A stretch of 45,217 nt of DNA from Acidimicrobiales bacterium (GCA_030448105.1 JAUJNP010000002.1:209390-254606), one strand, 5' to 3'; numbered from the stretch's first letter, positions 7,587-16,615 are shown. Notes: a model not told the origin generated them from the sequence alone. Translations and numbers: made by a program.

Positions 7587-9071
7587 CTAGAGGAGGTCGG
7601 GCACGGCGCGGCGCACGACCTTGCCCATGGCGTTGCGGGGCAGGGCGTCGACCACGACGAAGCGCTCCGGCACCTTGTACCGGGCCAGGCGGGCCAGGCA
7701 GTGCCGGCGGAGGGCCTCCTCGTCCAGCTCCGCCCCGGGGACGGGCTCCACCGCGGCGACGACCCGCTCACCCAGCCGTTCGTCGGGCACACCCAGCACG
7801 GCGCAGGCGGCCAGGTTCGGCGCCTCGTGCAGCACCCGCTCCACCTCGGCCGGGTAGACGTTGGCCCCGCCGCGCAGGATCACGAGGCTCAGGCGGTCCC
7901 GCACGTGGAGGTTCCCCTCCGGGTCGAGGAAGCCGACATCTCCGGTGCGCAGCTCGCCGCCGACCAGCACCTCGGCGGTGGCCTCCGGGCGCTGCCAGTA
8001 CCCGAGCATCGTCCGGTAGCGGTCGTCGGCCGGGCCGACGCGGATCTCGCCGGTCTCCCCCACCGGGCACCCGGCGCCGGCGGGATCGGTGATCCGCACC
8101 GCCAGGTGGGGCAGCGGCCGACCGCTCGAGCCCTCCACGTGGGGCCCCGAGCGAGGGTCGATGCTGACCACGGTGGGCGCCTCGCTCAGGCCGTAGGTGG
8201 CCAGCACGACCCGGCCGAACTTGGCCTCGAACCGTTGGCGGATGACCTCGGGGCAGTCGGCGCCGCCGGTCCACACCTCGTCGAGCGACGCCAGGTCGTC
8301 GGGGGCGACGGCGTCGTTCGAGGCCAGCCCGTGCAGGAGGGCCGGCGGCCCGTTCCAGGTGGTGACCGCCTCGTCGCGCACCCAGGCGGCCACCCCCTCG
8401 GGATCGATGCGGTCCATGACGATCGAGCACCCGCCGGCCTGGCTCACGAGCAGGGTGGTGAGCACGACCACGTTGAGGATGGTAAGGGGCAGGCAGTCGC
8501 CCTTGCGGAGGTCGGGTCCGTAGCCCCGGGTGGCCACCAGCACCGCCCCGGGCAGGAGCAGGTTCCACTGGCTGTGCACCGCCCCCTTCGGGTGGCCGGT
8601 GGTGCCGCTCGTGTAGGCGATGCCGGCGGGGGCGAAGGGGTCGACGGTGACGCCGACCGGCGCGTCGGGCGCGGCGTCCACGGCCTGGCGCCACTCGGCC
8701 ACGGGCACCACCCGCACCTCCACCCCGGGCACGTCGTCGTCGCAGAGCAGCAGCGCCGACCCGGAGTCCTCCAGCAGGAACTGCTTCTCGGGCGGGGCGA
8801 GGGCGCGGTTCACGCCCACCCAGACCGCCCCGAGCCGCATGGCGCCGTGGAAGGCGACCACCACGTCGGCCTCGTTGGGCAACGACGCCGCCACCCGGTC
8901 GCCCGGAGCCACCCCCAGGTCCCGCAGGGCATGGGCGGCGCGGTCGGCGAGGCGGTCGAGCTCCGCGTAGCTCAGGCGGTGCTCCCGGGTGACGAGCGCC
9001 TCCCGGTCCGGGTCCTCGGCCAGTGCCCGGTCGAACACCCGGGCCACGGTCGCCGGCACGGGGGTCCGCAT
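7587..9071 (-). CDS. AMP-dependent acyl-CoA synthetase/ligase
   Basis: This ANL-superfamily enzyme of 494 residues has the phosphate-binding loop YTSGTTGHPKG (153-163), TYGLSEAP in the adenylation core, the hinge region RTGDVGFLDPEG, and the C-terminal catalytic lysine in NAMGKVVRR (Lys484). It activates a carboxylic acid to its CoA thioester through an acyl-adenylate. It is transcribed alone, divergently from the acyl-CoA dehydrogenase operon, with the shared palindrome at 9144. This is one of two ligases in the locus, so two different acids, or two stages of side-chain breakdown, may be activated. Confidence 0.92.
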   Translation of the reverse strand: MRTPVPATVARVFDRALAEDPDREALVTREHRLSYAELDRLADRAAHALRDLGVAPGDRVAASLPNEADVVVAFHGAMRLGAVWVGVNRALAPPEKQFLLEDSGSALLLCDDDVPGVEVRVVPVAEWRQAVDAAPDAPVGVTVDPFAPAGIAYTSGTTGHPKGAVHSQWNLLLPGAVLVATRGYGPDLRKGDCLPLTILNVVVLTTLLVSQAGGCSIVMDRIDPEGVAAWVRDEAVTTWNGPPALLHGLASNDAVAPDDLASLDEVWTGGADCPEVIRQRFEAKFGRVVLATYGLSEAPTVVSIDPRSGPHVEGSSGRPLPHLAVRITDPAGAGCPVGETGEIRVGPADDRYRTMLGYWQRPEATAEVLVGGELRTGDVGFLDPEGNLHVRDRLSLVILRGGANVYPAEVERVLHEAPNLAACAVLGVPDERLGERVVAAVEPVPGAELDEEALRRHCLARLARYKVPERFVVVDALPRNAMGKVVRRAVPDLL

Positions 9072-9143
9072 CGCCCCGAAGTTACCGGCCGGCGCCGAAG
9101 GTGCCGACCCTCAGGGCGGCGGGCGGGGTCGGAGGACGTGCTA

Positions 9144-9159
9144 CTAACGTCGCCGTCAG
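9144..9159. promoter_or_regulatory. Palindromic operator, CTAACG-TCGC-CGTCAG
   Basis: This is the same 6-4-6 inverted repeat as at 6746 and 22793, with one mismatch (A for G in the left half). It lies in the divergent region between the ligase start (9071) and the acyl-CoA dehydrogenase start (9177), ending 17 bases before the ATG. A bound repressor there would overlap the promoter or ribosome-binding region of the plus-strand operon. Confidence 0.65.
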
Positions 9160-9176
9160 GTTTGGGAGGAGGACCG

Positions 9177-10325
9177 ATGGACTTCGATCTCGGCGACGAC
9201 GCGGCCCGGCTCCGGGCCCGCCTGCGGGACCTGATCGCCGCCCACATCGCCGAGGACTACCTGGGCGCGTTCACCGACGACCCGGCCGACCTCGACGTGT
9301 CCCAACGGTTCTGCCGGATCCTCGCCGAGGAGGGCCTCCTCACCGTGGCCTGGCCCACCGAGTACGGGGGGGCGGGCGGCTCGGTGTGGGACCAGACCGT
9401 CGTCCGCGAGGAGATGTGGGCCCACCACGAGCCCCGGGGGGCCCAGTACATGGGGCTCAACTGGGTGGGTCCCGCCATCATGGCCTTCGGCAGCGAGGCG
9501 CAGAAGGCCCGCCATCTCCCGGCCATCGCCGCCGGCGAGGTCATCTGGTGCCAGGGCTTCAGCGAGCCCGACGCCGGCTCGGACCTGGCCGCCCTCAGCA
9601 CCCGGGCGGTGGCCGACGGCGACGGCTGGCGGCTCACGGGCCAGAAGATCTGGACGTCTTACGCGGGCATGGCCCAGTGGTGCGTGCTGGCCGCCCGGGT
9701 GGGCAACGGCACGCGCCACGAGGGGATCACCATGTTCCTCCTGCCCATGGACACCGAGGGCATCACCGTCCGGCCCATCGCCAGCATGCTCGGCCACCAC
9801 CACCTCAACGAGGTGTTCTTCGACGACGTCTGGGCCGGACCGGGCTCGGTGCTGGGGGAGGTGGGCGAGGGATGGGCCGTGATCCGCCGCACCCTGGCCC
9901 ACGAGCGGGTGGGCATCGCCCGCTACGCCCGCTGCGAACGCCTCCTCTCCGCCCTCGGACGGGAGCTGGCCCCCGAGTGGGACCGGTTGCCGCCCGCCGT
10001 CCACGCGCAGTGGGCCAGGGCCCTGGTGGAGGTGCGGGTGGCCCGCCTCCTCGCCTACCGGGCGGTGCACGCCCAGGACACCGGCGCACCCGCCGACGTG
10101 CCCGCCAGCGTCGCCCGCATCGCGTTCACCTCCTGTGACCAGCACGTGGCCGAGCTGCTGTTCCAGGCCTTGGGGCACGAGAGCCTCGAGGCCGGCCCCG
10201 GCGCGCCCCTGCACGGCGCGGTCGAGGACCACTGGCGCTACGCCCAGGCGGCCACGGTGGCCTCGGGCACCATCGAGGTGCAGCGCATGATCGTCTCCAA
10301 GTCCCTGCTCGGTGGCCGCCGGTGA
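9177..10325 (+). CDS. Acyl-CoA dehydrogenase, FAD-binding subunit
   Basis: This 382-residue acyl-CoA dehydrogenase starts at an ATG preceded by a strong GGAGGAGG site. It has the helical N-domain, the FAD/substrate segment CQGFSEPDAGSDLA (125-138), GQKIWTSYA (155-163), and a C-terminal domain ending VASGTIEVQRMIVSKSLLGG. It introduces the alpha-beta double bond in an acyl-CoA. The next gene encodes a shorter homologue overlapping by 4 bases. This is the arrangement of the heteromeric FadE pairs that act on bulky steroid side-chain CoAs in actinobacteria, so a hetero-oligomer is likely (inference). It is the first gene of the 9177-14123 operon. Confidence 0.93.
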   Translation: MDFDLGDDAARLRARLRDLIAAHIAEDYLGAFTDDPADLDVSQRFCRILAEEGLLTVAWPTEYGGAGGSVWDQTVVREEMWAHHEPRGAQYMGLNWVGPAIMAFGSEAQKARHLPAIAAGEVIWCQGFSEPDAGSDLAALSTRAVADGDGWRLTGQKIWTSYAGMAQWCVLAARVGNGTRHEGITMFLLPMDTEGITVRPIASMLGHHHLNEVFFDDVWAGPGSVLGEVGEGWAVIRRTLAHERVGIARYARCERLLSALGRELAPEWDRLPPAVHAQWARALVEVRVARLLAYRAVHAQDTGAPADVPASVARIAFTSCDQHVAELLFQALGHESLEAGPGAPLHGAVEDHWRYAQAATVASGTIEVQRMIVSKSLLGGRR

Positions 10326-11272
10326 ACCCCGAGCTGCCGGCGGCGGCCGCAGAGTTCGGGGCCACCGCGACGCGGGTCTTTACCGCCGCCGCCCTCGGGG
10401 GGGTCGACGCCGCCCGCCGGGCCGAGGCGGAGCCGGCGGAGCGAGGGGCACAGGTGGCGGGGGCGCTGCGGGCGCTCGGGGTGGACGACCTCGACCCGCG
10501 GGCCGACGACGAGGCGCTGGCCGCGGCCGCCGCCCTCTGCGAGGAGCGGGAGCGGGTGGCGCTGCCCTACCCCCTCGACGCCGTGCGCGACCGCGTCGAC
10601 CGCGGGCGGCCGTTCGCGGTGGTGCCCGAGGCCGGGGGCCGGGTGGACCACGGCGAGCTCTTCGAGGAGTGGCGGGTCTCCACCCTGGCGGGCCCCGCCA
10701 CCGTCGCCGCACCCAAGGGCGGCGCCCTCGGGTCGCGGCTCGGCCCCTTCGTCAGCGACCTCGCACCCGTGGGCGACGAGGGCGGCTCGGCCCGGGCCGA
10801 GGTCGACCTCCACCTCGCCCTCACCGCCTGGTGGCTGCTCGGCGTGGGCGCCCGCGCCGTGGAGCTGGCGGTCGACCACGTCAGCACCCGGGTGCAGTTC
10901 GGCAAGCCCCTGTCGGCCTTCCAGGCCGTGCAGTTCCAGCTGGCCGACGCCACCGTCGCCGTGGCCGGCCTCCGGGAGCTGGCGGGGTTCACGCTGTGGC
11001 GCCTCTCGGGCGCGCCCGGCCAGGCGCGGGCCGACGTGCTCGCCCTGCGGGTCCACGCCCTCGACGTGGTGCGGGCCGTGCTGCGCACGAGCCAGCAGCT
11101 CCACGGCGCCGCCGGCGTGTGCGACGAGTACGACATCTCGGTGCTCACCCGTCACGCCCAGCCCGCCCTGCGCCTCCCGTGGAGCGCGGAGCGCACCGCC
11201 GCCGAGCTGGCCGCGGCCATCGCCGCCGAGGGCTTCGAGGGCCTGTTCCCCCACGGTCGGGCCCCGGGGTGA
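10322..11272 (+). CDS. Acyl-CoA dehydrogenase, short partner subunit
   Basis: This 316-residue homologue is shorter than the usual ~380. The N-terminal and middle domains are reduced and poorly conserved. The C-terminal domain is recognisable from STRVQFGKPLSAFQAVQFQLAD and QQLHGAAGVCDEYDI, where active enzymes usually have a QVHGGIG-type sequence. The SEPDAGSD-type loop is not seen. It probably serves as the second subunit of a heteromer with the preceding gene, supplying FAD contacts rather than a full active site. The GTG start overlaps the upstream stop (GTGA), and its own stop overlaps the ligase start in the same way. Confidence 0.85.
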   Translation: MNPELPAAAAEFGATATRVFTAAALGGVDAARRAEAEPAERGAQVAGALRALGVDDLDPRADDEALAAAAALCEERERVALPYPLDAVRDRVDRGRPFAVVPEAGGRVDHGELFEEWRVSTLAGPATVAAPKGGALGSRLGPFVSDLAPVGDEGGSARAEVDLHLALTAWWLLGVGARAVELAVDHVSTRVQFGKPLSAFQAVQFQLADATVAVAGLRELAGFTLWRLSGAPGQARADVLALRVHALDVVRAVLRTSQQLHGAAGVCDEYDISVLTRHAQPALRLPWSAERTAAELAAAIAAEGFEGLFPHGRAPG

Positions 11273-12921
11273 CCACTCTCCACGGGCCCCCGCTCGATGC
11301 TGTCGAGGGCATCGGCGCCCTCACCCTCGGCAGCTTCTGTGAGGACGTGGCGGCCCGGTTCGGGGCCCACGAAGCCGTGGTCTTCGACGACCCGCTGCGC
11401 GGGGGGGCGACGACCCGGTGGACTTACGCCGAGCTCCACGGCGAGGCTCGGGCCGTGGCCCGGGCGCTCCTCGCCCTGGGTCTCGAGCGGGGCGAGCGGG
11501 TGGCCGTGCTCATGGGCAACCGGCCAGAGGCGGTCGCCTCCCTGTTCGGGGCGGCCATGGCCGGCGCGGTGGTGGTGCCGCTGTCCACCTTCGCCCCGAA
11601 GCCCGAGCTGGCCTTCATGCTGCGGCGGGCCGAGGTGGCGGTGGTGCTCTCCCAGGCGCGCATGGGCGCCCGCCGCTTCGAAGACGACGTGGAGGAGCTG
11701 CGCCCCGACCTGCCCGTGCGGGCGGTGGCCGCCGTGGGATCCCCGTCGTGGGACGAGCTGCTGGCCGGCGGCGCCGGCGGCGACGAGGCCGCGGTCGACG
11801 CCCGGCTCGCCGCCACCGCCCCGTCGGACCCGGGCGTGATCATCTTCAGCTCCGGCACCACGAGCACCCCCAAGGGCATGCTCCACACCCACCGCGCGCC
11901 CACGCTGCAGTTCTGGCTGCAGGCGGGGATCTTCCGGCGCCACCCCGGCACCCGGCTGTTCACCGCCCTCCCGCTGTTCTGGACGGCCGGGCTCAACACC
12001 GCCATGGGCTCCACCCTGGCCGCCGGCGGCTGCTGGGTGACCCAGGAGATCTTCGACCCGGGCGAGGCGCTGGCGCTGATGGCCCGGGAGCGGGTCACCG
12101 AGCCCTACACCCTCCCCCACCAGACCGCCGCCCTCGAGGAGCACCCGGCCTGGGCCGCCACTGACCTGTCCTCGCTGCGGTGCGTGTACGGCAAGTCGGC
12201 GTTCGCCCGCCACCCCCGCGTCGAGGGCGACACCACCTGGAACATGCCGGTGGGGTGGGGCCTGTCGGAGACTTGCGCCTTCTTCACCGCCCACCCCGCC
12301 GACGCGCCCCGCCACCTGCTCAGGGAGAGCATGGGCCGGCTGCTCCCGGGCAACCGGCTGCGGGTGCTCGACCCCGCCACCGGGCAGCCCCTCCCCCCCG
12401 GCGAGGAGGGGGAGCTGGCCATCGCCGGCCCGACGATGATGGCGAACTACCTCGACAGCACCCCCGAGGAGTGCTTCGACGCCGACGGCTTCCTCCACAC
12501 CGGCGACGGCGGCTTCGTCGACGCCGAGGGCTACGTGCACTTCACCGGGCGGCGCACCGAGATGATCAAGACCGGCGGCGCCAACGTGTCGCCCGCCGAG
12601 CTCGAGGTGGCCCTCCGGGCGTGCCCGCCGGTGAAGCTGGCCCGCGTCGTGGGGATGCCCCACGACCGCCTCGGCCAGGTGGTGGTGGCGTGCATCACCA
12701 CCAAGGACGGGGCCGAGACCACCGAGGCCGACATCCAGGCCTTCCTGCGGGAGCGGGTGGCGGCGTACAAGGTGCCAAAGCGCGTCCTGTTCTTCGCCGA
12801 GGGCGAGATCCCCATGACCGCCAGCGACACCAAGGTCCGCGACGCCGAGCTCGTCGCCCTGGCCACCGATCGCCTCGCCGAAACGACACCTCAGCCCTCG
12901 ACCAGCGGAGACCAGCGATGA
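11269..12921 (+). CDS. AMP-dependent acyl-CoA synthetase/ligase, second copy
   Basis: This ANL enzyme of 550 residues has the phosphate loop FSSGTTSTPKG (193-203), a GWGLSETCAF core motif, HTGDGGFVDAEG, the hinge GRRTEMIKTGGANVSP, and a C-terminal lysine in the ASDTKVRD segment (Lys522). It should form an acyl-CoA from a free acid. It differs clearly from the ligase at 7587 in length and sequence. The start is the GTG in the 4-base GTGA overlap, and the stop overlaps the hydratase ATG (ATGA). Its position between the dehydrogenase pair and the hydratase suggests it makes the substrate for the dehydrogenase. Confidence 0.92.
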   Translation: MTTLHGPPLDAVEGIGALTLGSFCEDVAARFGAHEAVVFDDPLRGGATTRWTYAELHGEARAVARALLALGLERGERVAVLMGNRPEAVASLFGAAMAGAVVVPLSTFAPKPELAFMLRRAEVAVVLSQARMGARRFEDDVEELRPDLPVRAVAAVGSPSWDELLAGGAGGDEAAVDARLAATAPSDPGVIIFSSGTTSTPKGMLHTHRAPTLQFWLQAGIFRRHPGTRLFTALPLFWTAGLNTAMGSTLAAGGCWVTQEIFDPGEALALMARERVTEPYTLPHQTAALEEHPAWAATDLSSLRCVYGKSAFARHPRVEGDTTWNMPVGWGLSETCAFFTAHPADAPRHLLRESMGRLLPGNRLRVLDPATGQPLPPGEEGELAIAGPTMMANYLDSTPEECFDADGFLHTGDGGFVDAEGYVHFTGRRTEMIKTGGANVSPAELEVALRACPPVKLARVVGMPHDRLGQVVVACITTKDGAETTEADIQAFLRERVAAYKVPKRVLFFAEGEIPMTASDTKVRDAELVALATDRLAETTPQPSTSGDQR

Positions 12922-14123
12922 GCATCGACGAGCAGGAGCGGGCCGAACCGGCCGCCGGCACCGGCACCCTCGACACGTCCGACCTCGACCAGTACATGGG
13001 CGTGCCCATGGAGCCGGGCGAGCTGAAGGAGCCCGTCGCCATCAACGACATCCGCCGGTGGGTCCAGGCCATGCACTACCCCAACCCGCTGCACTACGAC
13101 GAGCGGTGGGCGGCGGAGAGCCGGTTCGGGTCGATCGTGGCGCCGCAGTCCTTCACCGTCGCCTGCGACACCAGCCACGGCTGCTCGCCCGCGCAGGTGG
13201 GCAGGATCCCCAGCTCGCACCTCATCTTCGGGGGCGACGACTGGTGGTTCTTCGGGCCCCGCATCGCCCCCGGCGACTCACTGGTCTGCCATCGGATGCC
13301 CTACGACTACAAGGTGACCGAGACCAAGTTCGCCGGGCCCACCTGCTTCCAGCGGGGCGACACCCTCTACATCAACCAGCGGGGCGAGCGGGTCGCGCTC
13401 CAGCGCTCGACCGCCATCCGCTACGGCGTGCGGGAGGCAGCCGAGAAGAAGCTGTTCTCCGAGCCCAAGGAGCCGGAGTGGACCGACGACCAGCTGGCCG
13501 AGCTGGAGGAGCTGAAGCTCGAGTTCATCGACCAGATCCAGAAGCTCCACCACGACAAGCGCACCTTCGCCACCGTCGAGGTGGGTGACCGGCTGGCACC
13601 CAACGTGCTCGGCCCCCACAGCCTGGCCAGCTTCACCACCGAGTGGCGGGCCTACCCCATGACCACGTGGGGGGCCATGGCCAAGGGCCCGACCACCGTG
13701 CGGGCCGAGGCCCTCGGCTACACCAAGGAGATGGCGGGCTTCGAGGGGGACCGCCGCATGGAGCGGGTGAACCCCGAGCTCACCGACGGCGCCTACTACG
13801 GGCCGTCACGCGGCCACCTGCAGCCCCGCTGGGCCCAGCACGTGGGCATGCCCCGCGGCTACGGCTACGGCGCCTCGATGGGAGCGTGGGTCCTCGACTA
13901 CGTGGCCGCCTGGGCCGGCGAGTGGGGGTTCCTCACCTACTCCTCGGCGCAGTACCGCAACCCGGCGTTCACCGGCGACGCCACCTTCCTCTCCGGCGAG
14001 GTCATCGACAAGCGGGTGGAGCGGCGGCGCCGCCACCTCGTGCGGGTGCGGGTGGAGCTGCGCAACCAGGACGACGCGGTCATGGCCAAGGCCGAGGTGG
14101 AGGCCGAGCTGCCCGCCGACTGA
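12918..14123 (+). CDS. Double hot-dog (MaoC/FAS1-like dehydratase) protein
   Basis: This 401-residue protein is built of two hot-dog domains. The N-terminal one (about 35-180) contains MHYPNPLHYDERWAAESRFG, a FAS1-like dehydratase signature. The C-terminal one (about 215-400) contains TTWGAMAKGPTTV and the closing strand RRHLVRVRVELRNQ. Such proteins hydrate 2-enoyl-CoAs made by the dehydrogenase encoded upstream. The canonical MaoC D-x4-H dyad is not obvious, so activity could be partial or directed at an unusual acyl group. The ATG overlaps the ligase stop. It ends the plus-strand operon and faces the hot-dog gene at 14139-14636. Confidence 0.8.
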   Translation: MSIDEQERAEPAAGTGTLDTSDLDQYMGVPMEPGELKEPVAINDIRRWVQAMHYPNPLHYDERWAAESRFGSIVAPQSFTVACDTSHGCSPAQVGRIPSSHLIFGGDDWWFFGPRIAPGDSLVCHRMPYDYKVTETKFAGPTCFQRGDTLYINQRGERVALQRSTAIRYGVREAAEKKLFSEPKEPEWTDDQLAELEELKLEFIDQIQKLHHDKRTFATVEVGDRLAPNVLGPHSLASFTTEWRAYPMTTWGAMAKGPTTVRAEALGYTKEMAGFEGDRRMERVNPELTDGAYYGPSRGHLQPRWAQHVGMPRGYGYGASMGAWVLDYVAAWAGEWGFLTYSSAQYRNPAFTGDATFLSGEVIDKRVERRRRHLVRVRVELRNQDDAVMAKAEVEAELPAD

Positions 14124-14138
14124 CGTGTCGGCCTGCGC

Positions 14139-14636
14139 TCAGGAGCGGTGGATCAGGTTCATCCGAGCGGTCAGCACCACCTCACCGGCCTCGTCGCGGT
14201 AGGTGGTCTCGGTGACGAGGAACGTCATCGTCCGCTCCCCGGTGGGCCTGGTGTAGTAGTCCACGACCTCGCTCTCGGACGTGATGCGCTCACCGGCGAC
14301 GACGGGCCGGTGGTAGGTGTACTCCTGCTCGCCGTGCAGGATCAGCCCGCCCTGGCCGATCAGCTCGCCCATCACTTGGCCCATCGGGTTCGGGTCGGGG
14401 GTGGCGTCCGGGGGTTGCTCCTCACCGAAGGCGCCCCAATACTCGGCGGCCGAGAAGAAGTAGGTCGGTGGGGCGGGGATGTGGTCGAAGCCGGCCGCCT
14501 GGGCGGCGTCGCGCCGCTGGTAGATCGGGCTGGTCTCGGTGACGGCCTCGGCGAAGCGGGTGAGCGGGCCCCGCTCCAGCAAGATGTTGGCCTTGCCGGT
14601 GGACCGGCCCACCAGCTCCTCACGGCGAAACGCCAT
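14139..14636 (-). CDS. FAS1-like/MaoC-type hot-dog dehydratase subunit
   Basis: This 165-residue single hot-dog protein reads FAEAVTETSPIYQRRDAAQAAGF followed by IPAPPTYFF, the N-terminal-domain signature of the actinobacterial HadA/HadC-like dehydratases. These pair with a second hot-dog protein that supplies the catalytic Asp and His. The next gene upstream (14662-15120) has exactly that second signature, so the two probably form a heterodimeric (R)-specific enoyl-CoA hydratase. It is the last gene of the long minus-strand operon, 25 bases after its partner. Confidence 0.85.
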   Translation of the reverse strand: MAFRREELVGRSTGKANILLERGPLTRFAEAVTETSPIYQRRDAAQAAGFDHIPAPPTYFFSAAEYWGAFGEEQPPDATPDPNPMGQVMGELIGQGGLILHGEQEYTYHRPVVAGERITSESEVVDYYTRPTGERTMTFLVTETTYRDEAGEVVLTARMNLIHRS

Positions 14637-14661
14637 CGGTCGTGTGCTCCTCGTGTGTCGG

Positions 14662-15120
14662 TCAGGCCCGGGCGGCGGCGGACAGCGCGGCGGTGGCCTC
14701 GCCCGCCACCTTCACCTGGCCCTCGGCGTTGGCCAGGGAGATCTCCAGGTCGACCAGCTGCTCGCCACCGGCCTCGCGCTTGGCGGTCACCCTCACCGCC
14801 GACACCAGCTCCTCCCCCGGCCACGTCTGCTTGGTGAACCGCACCTTCAGGTGGCGCAGCGCCCCGATCCCGACCCAGTCGGTGACTGACCGGGCCAGGA
14901 GGCCCATGGCGAACATACCGTGGCCGAACACCGACGGCAGCCCGACCTCCTTGGCCTGGGTGTCGTCGTGGTGCATGGGGTTGAAGTCCCCCGAGGCGCC
15001 GGCGTAGCGGACGAGGTCGGTGCGGGTCAGGGTGTGGCGCACCTCGGGCGCGGTGTCGCCCTCCTCCACGTCTTCGAAGCGCAGGGGCTCGGCGGCGGTG
15101 TCCTTGTCGGTCACGGTCAT
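14662..15120 (-). CDS. MaoC-like hydratase subunit with intact Asp-His motif
   Basis: This 152-residue hot-dog protein carries the hydratase-2 motif YAGASGDFNPMHHDDTQAKE and then SVFGHGMFAMGLLAR. The Asp and His of GDFNPMH are the expected catalytic pair that adds water to 2-enoyl-CoA. It is the HadB-like half to the neighbouring FAS1-like subunit. The ATG at 15120 overlaps the stop of the upstream F420-type gene (ATGA), which fixes the start. This hydratase may act on a different intermediate from the double hot-dog protein at 12918. Confidence 0.88.
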   Translation of the reverse strand: MTVTDKDTAAEPLRFEDVEEGDTAPEVRHTLTRTDLVRYAGASGDFNPMHHDDTQAKEVGLPSVFGHGMFAMGLLARSVTDWVGIGALRHLKVRFTKQTWPGEELVSAVRVTAKREAGGEQLVDLEISLANAEGQVKVAGEATAALSAAARA

Positions 15121-16127
15121 GTTGCGGGCACCTTCAGCTCGGGGGCCACCTCGGTGGCCCAGCGGGTCAGCGTCACGTCGTCGGGCAGGTCGCGGAGCCA
15201 CAGGATGAACTCACGACAGCCGGCGTCGACGAAGGCCTGGGCCTTGGCCATCACCTGCTCGACCGTGCCCACCAGGTTGTCGGCCAGGTACGCGTCGATG
15301 TGGGCCACGCCCCACAGGTGGCCGCCGCCGGGCGACTCGCACCAGGCCCGGGCCTCGGCGTCGGAGTCGAAGATGCGGCAGTCGGGCCCGTGGGTGCGGC
15401 TGATGCTGTCGAAGGGCCGGCCCACCTCGGCGCAGTAGCCCTCGAGCAGCTTGGACTTGCGGACGAAGGACTCGAGGCCGACCTGCCAGTTGGTGGCGTC
15501 GGCGTGGCGGGCGGCGATGCGCAGGGTGACCTTCTCGCCCCCTCCCCCGACCAGGATCGGCGGCCGGGGTGACTGCACCGGCTTGGGGTCGCAGTAGGCG
15601 CCGTCGAAGTGCACGTGCTTGCCGGCGAAGTCGACCGTGTCCTCGGACCACAGCCGGGGGATCACGCTGAGGGCCTCGTCGAGGAGGGCCAGGCGCTCGC
15701 GGTCGGGGGGGTAGTCGTAGCCGTAGGCCTGGTACTCGCGGTCGTACCAGCCGGCGCCGAGCCCGAGGATCAGCCGCCCGCCCGAGTACACGTCCACGCA
15801 GGCCGCCTCCTTGGCCAGCAGGCCCACGTTGCGGTAGCCCACACAGGTCACGAGCTGGCCCAGGCGGATGCGGGTGGTGTGCTGGGCCAGGGCGGCCAGC
15901 ATGGTGAAGGCCTCGAACACGTGGGTCGGTTCCCGGCGGGGCACCGTCTCGACGTGGTCGTACACCCAGAGGTGGTCGTAGCCCAGCTCCTCGCTGCGCC
16001 GGGCCAGCTCCACCGATCGGGCCCAGGCATCGGACGCCGACCAGCCCGTGTACTCGAGCTTCCACCCCTGCGGCACGAAGACGCCGTGCCGCAGCCCCGG
16101 CGGACCGCCGGGGCCAGGGTCGGTCAC
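15117..16127 (-). CDS. LLM-class F420-dependent oxidoreductase
   Basis: This 336-residue luciferase-like TIM-barrel protein is of the actinobacterial F420 group. The N-terminal strand reads HGVFVPQGW, then YDHLWVYDHV, the barrel segment RIRLGQLVTCVGYRN and GGRLILGLGAGW, the standard family marks. It would transfer hydride from reduced F420 to, or take it from, an acyl-CoA or ketone intermediate; an FMN-dependent monooxygenase is the alternative. The GTG start at 16127 overlaps the upstream VOC stop by 4 bases. Co-transcription with an alcohol dehydrogenase and two hydratase subunits places it in the oxidation pathway. Confidence 0.9.
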   Translation of the reverse strand: MTDPGPGGPPGLRHGVFVPQGWKLEYTGWSASDAWARSVELARRSEELGYDHLWVYDHVETVPRREPTHVFEAFTMLAALAQHTTRIRLGQLVTCVGYRNVGLLAKEAACVDVYSGGRLILGLGAGWYDREYQAYGYDYPPDRERLALLDEALSVIPRLWSEDTVDFAGKHVHFDGAYCDPKPVQSPRPPILVGGGGEKVTLRIAARHADATNWQVGLESFVRKSKLLEGYCAEVGRPFDSISRTHGPDCRIFDSDAEARAWCESPGGGHLWGVAHIDAYLADNLVGTVEQVMAKAQAFVDAGCREFILWLRDLPDDVTLTRWATEVAPELKVPAT

Positions 16128-16615
16128 TTCGGAAACTCCCAGTACTGGATCTCGCACATCATCGGGAGCAGGTAGCCGAGGTAGATCGAGTGGATCTTGA
16201 CCACGCCCTGGTCGTCGACCTCGGGATCGATGATGTCGACCCGAGGGTCCTTCTTCCGGAACGCCTTCGCCCGCTCCCACGTGGCGTCCAGCTCCTCCCG
16301 GCTGGACACCGAGAACCCGAAGTGGTCGAGCCGGGGGCAGCGCATGGGCTCGTCCTCGGCGATCAGGAAGATGAACTGGTCCCAGTGGCCGCAGCTGAAG
16401 ATGAGCCGGTGGCGATCCTCGGTCATCACGTCCAGCTCCTCGAACCCGTAGACCTCGGCGAAGAAGCGCGCCAGGTCGGCCCGGTTGGTCGCATCGAGCA
16501 GGTCGGCGGGCACGCTCATGGCCACGTGGTTGAGCTTCGGGTGGCCGCCCGGGTAGAAGCTCCGGCGCCTCTCGGCCTCGGTCTCGGTCTCGGTCTCGGA
16601 CTCGGTCGAGGTCAT
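16124..16615 (-). CDS. VOC-family protein with Thr-Glu-rich N-terminus
   Basis: This 163-residue VOC module runs from HPKLNHVAMSVPADLL to MMCEIQYWEFPK, including RLIFSCGHWDQFIFLI and PRLDHFGFSVSS. His30-like, His of the second DHFGF strand and the terminal Glu resemble extradiol-dioxygenase or glyoxalase ligands. The first residues (SESETETETEAE) come from a 6-base tandem repeat at 16577-16606 and are probably disordered. Starts and stops overlap both neighbours by 4 bases. The reaction is unknown; a ring- or keto-acid-modifying lyase or isomerase would fit the operon. Confidence 0.82.
   Translation of the reverse strand: MTSTESETETETEAERRRSFYPGGHPKLNHVAMSVPADLLDATNRADLARFFAEVYGFEELDVMTEDRHRLIFSCGHWDQFIFLIAEDEPMRCPRLDHFGFSVSSREELDATWERAKAFRKKDPRVDIIDPEVDDQGVVKIHSIYLGYLLPMMCEIQYWEFPK
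16577..16606 (-). repeat. Five tandem 6-base units (CTCGGT) inside the VOC gene
   Basis: Five consecutive hexamers, four CTCGGT and one CTCGGA, encode the alternating Thr/Ser-Glu run at the VOC protein N-terminus. The repeat keeps the frame when units are gained or lost, so length variation between strains would be tolerated. Confidence 0.85.

Noticed and set aside
16577..16606. Short tandem hexamers as a possible CRISPR-like or regulatory repeat
   Set aside because: The units are contiguous without spacers and encode Thr/Ser-Glu in frame inside the VOC gene; no CRISPR array or cas gene was seen anywhere in the window.
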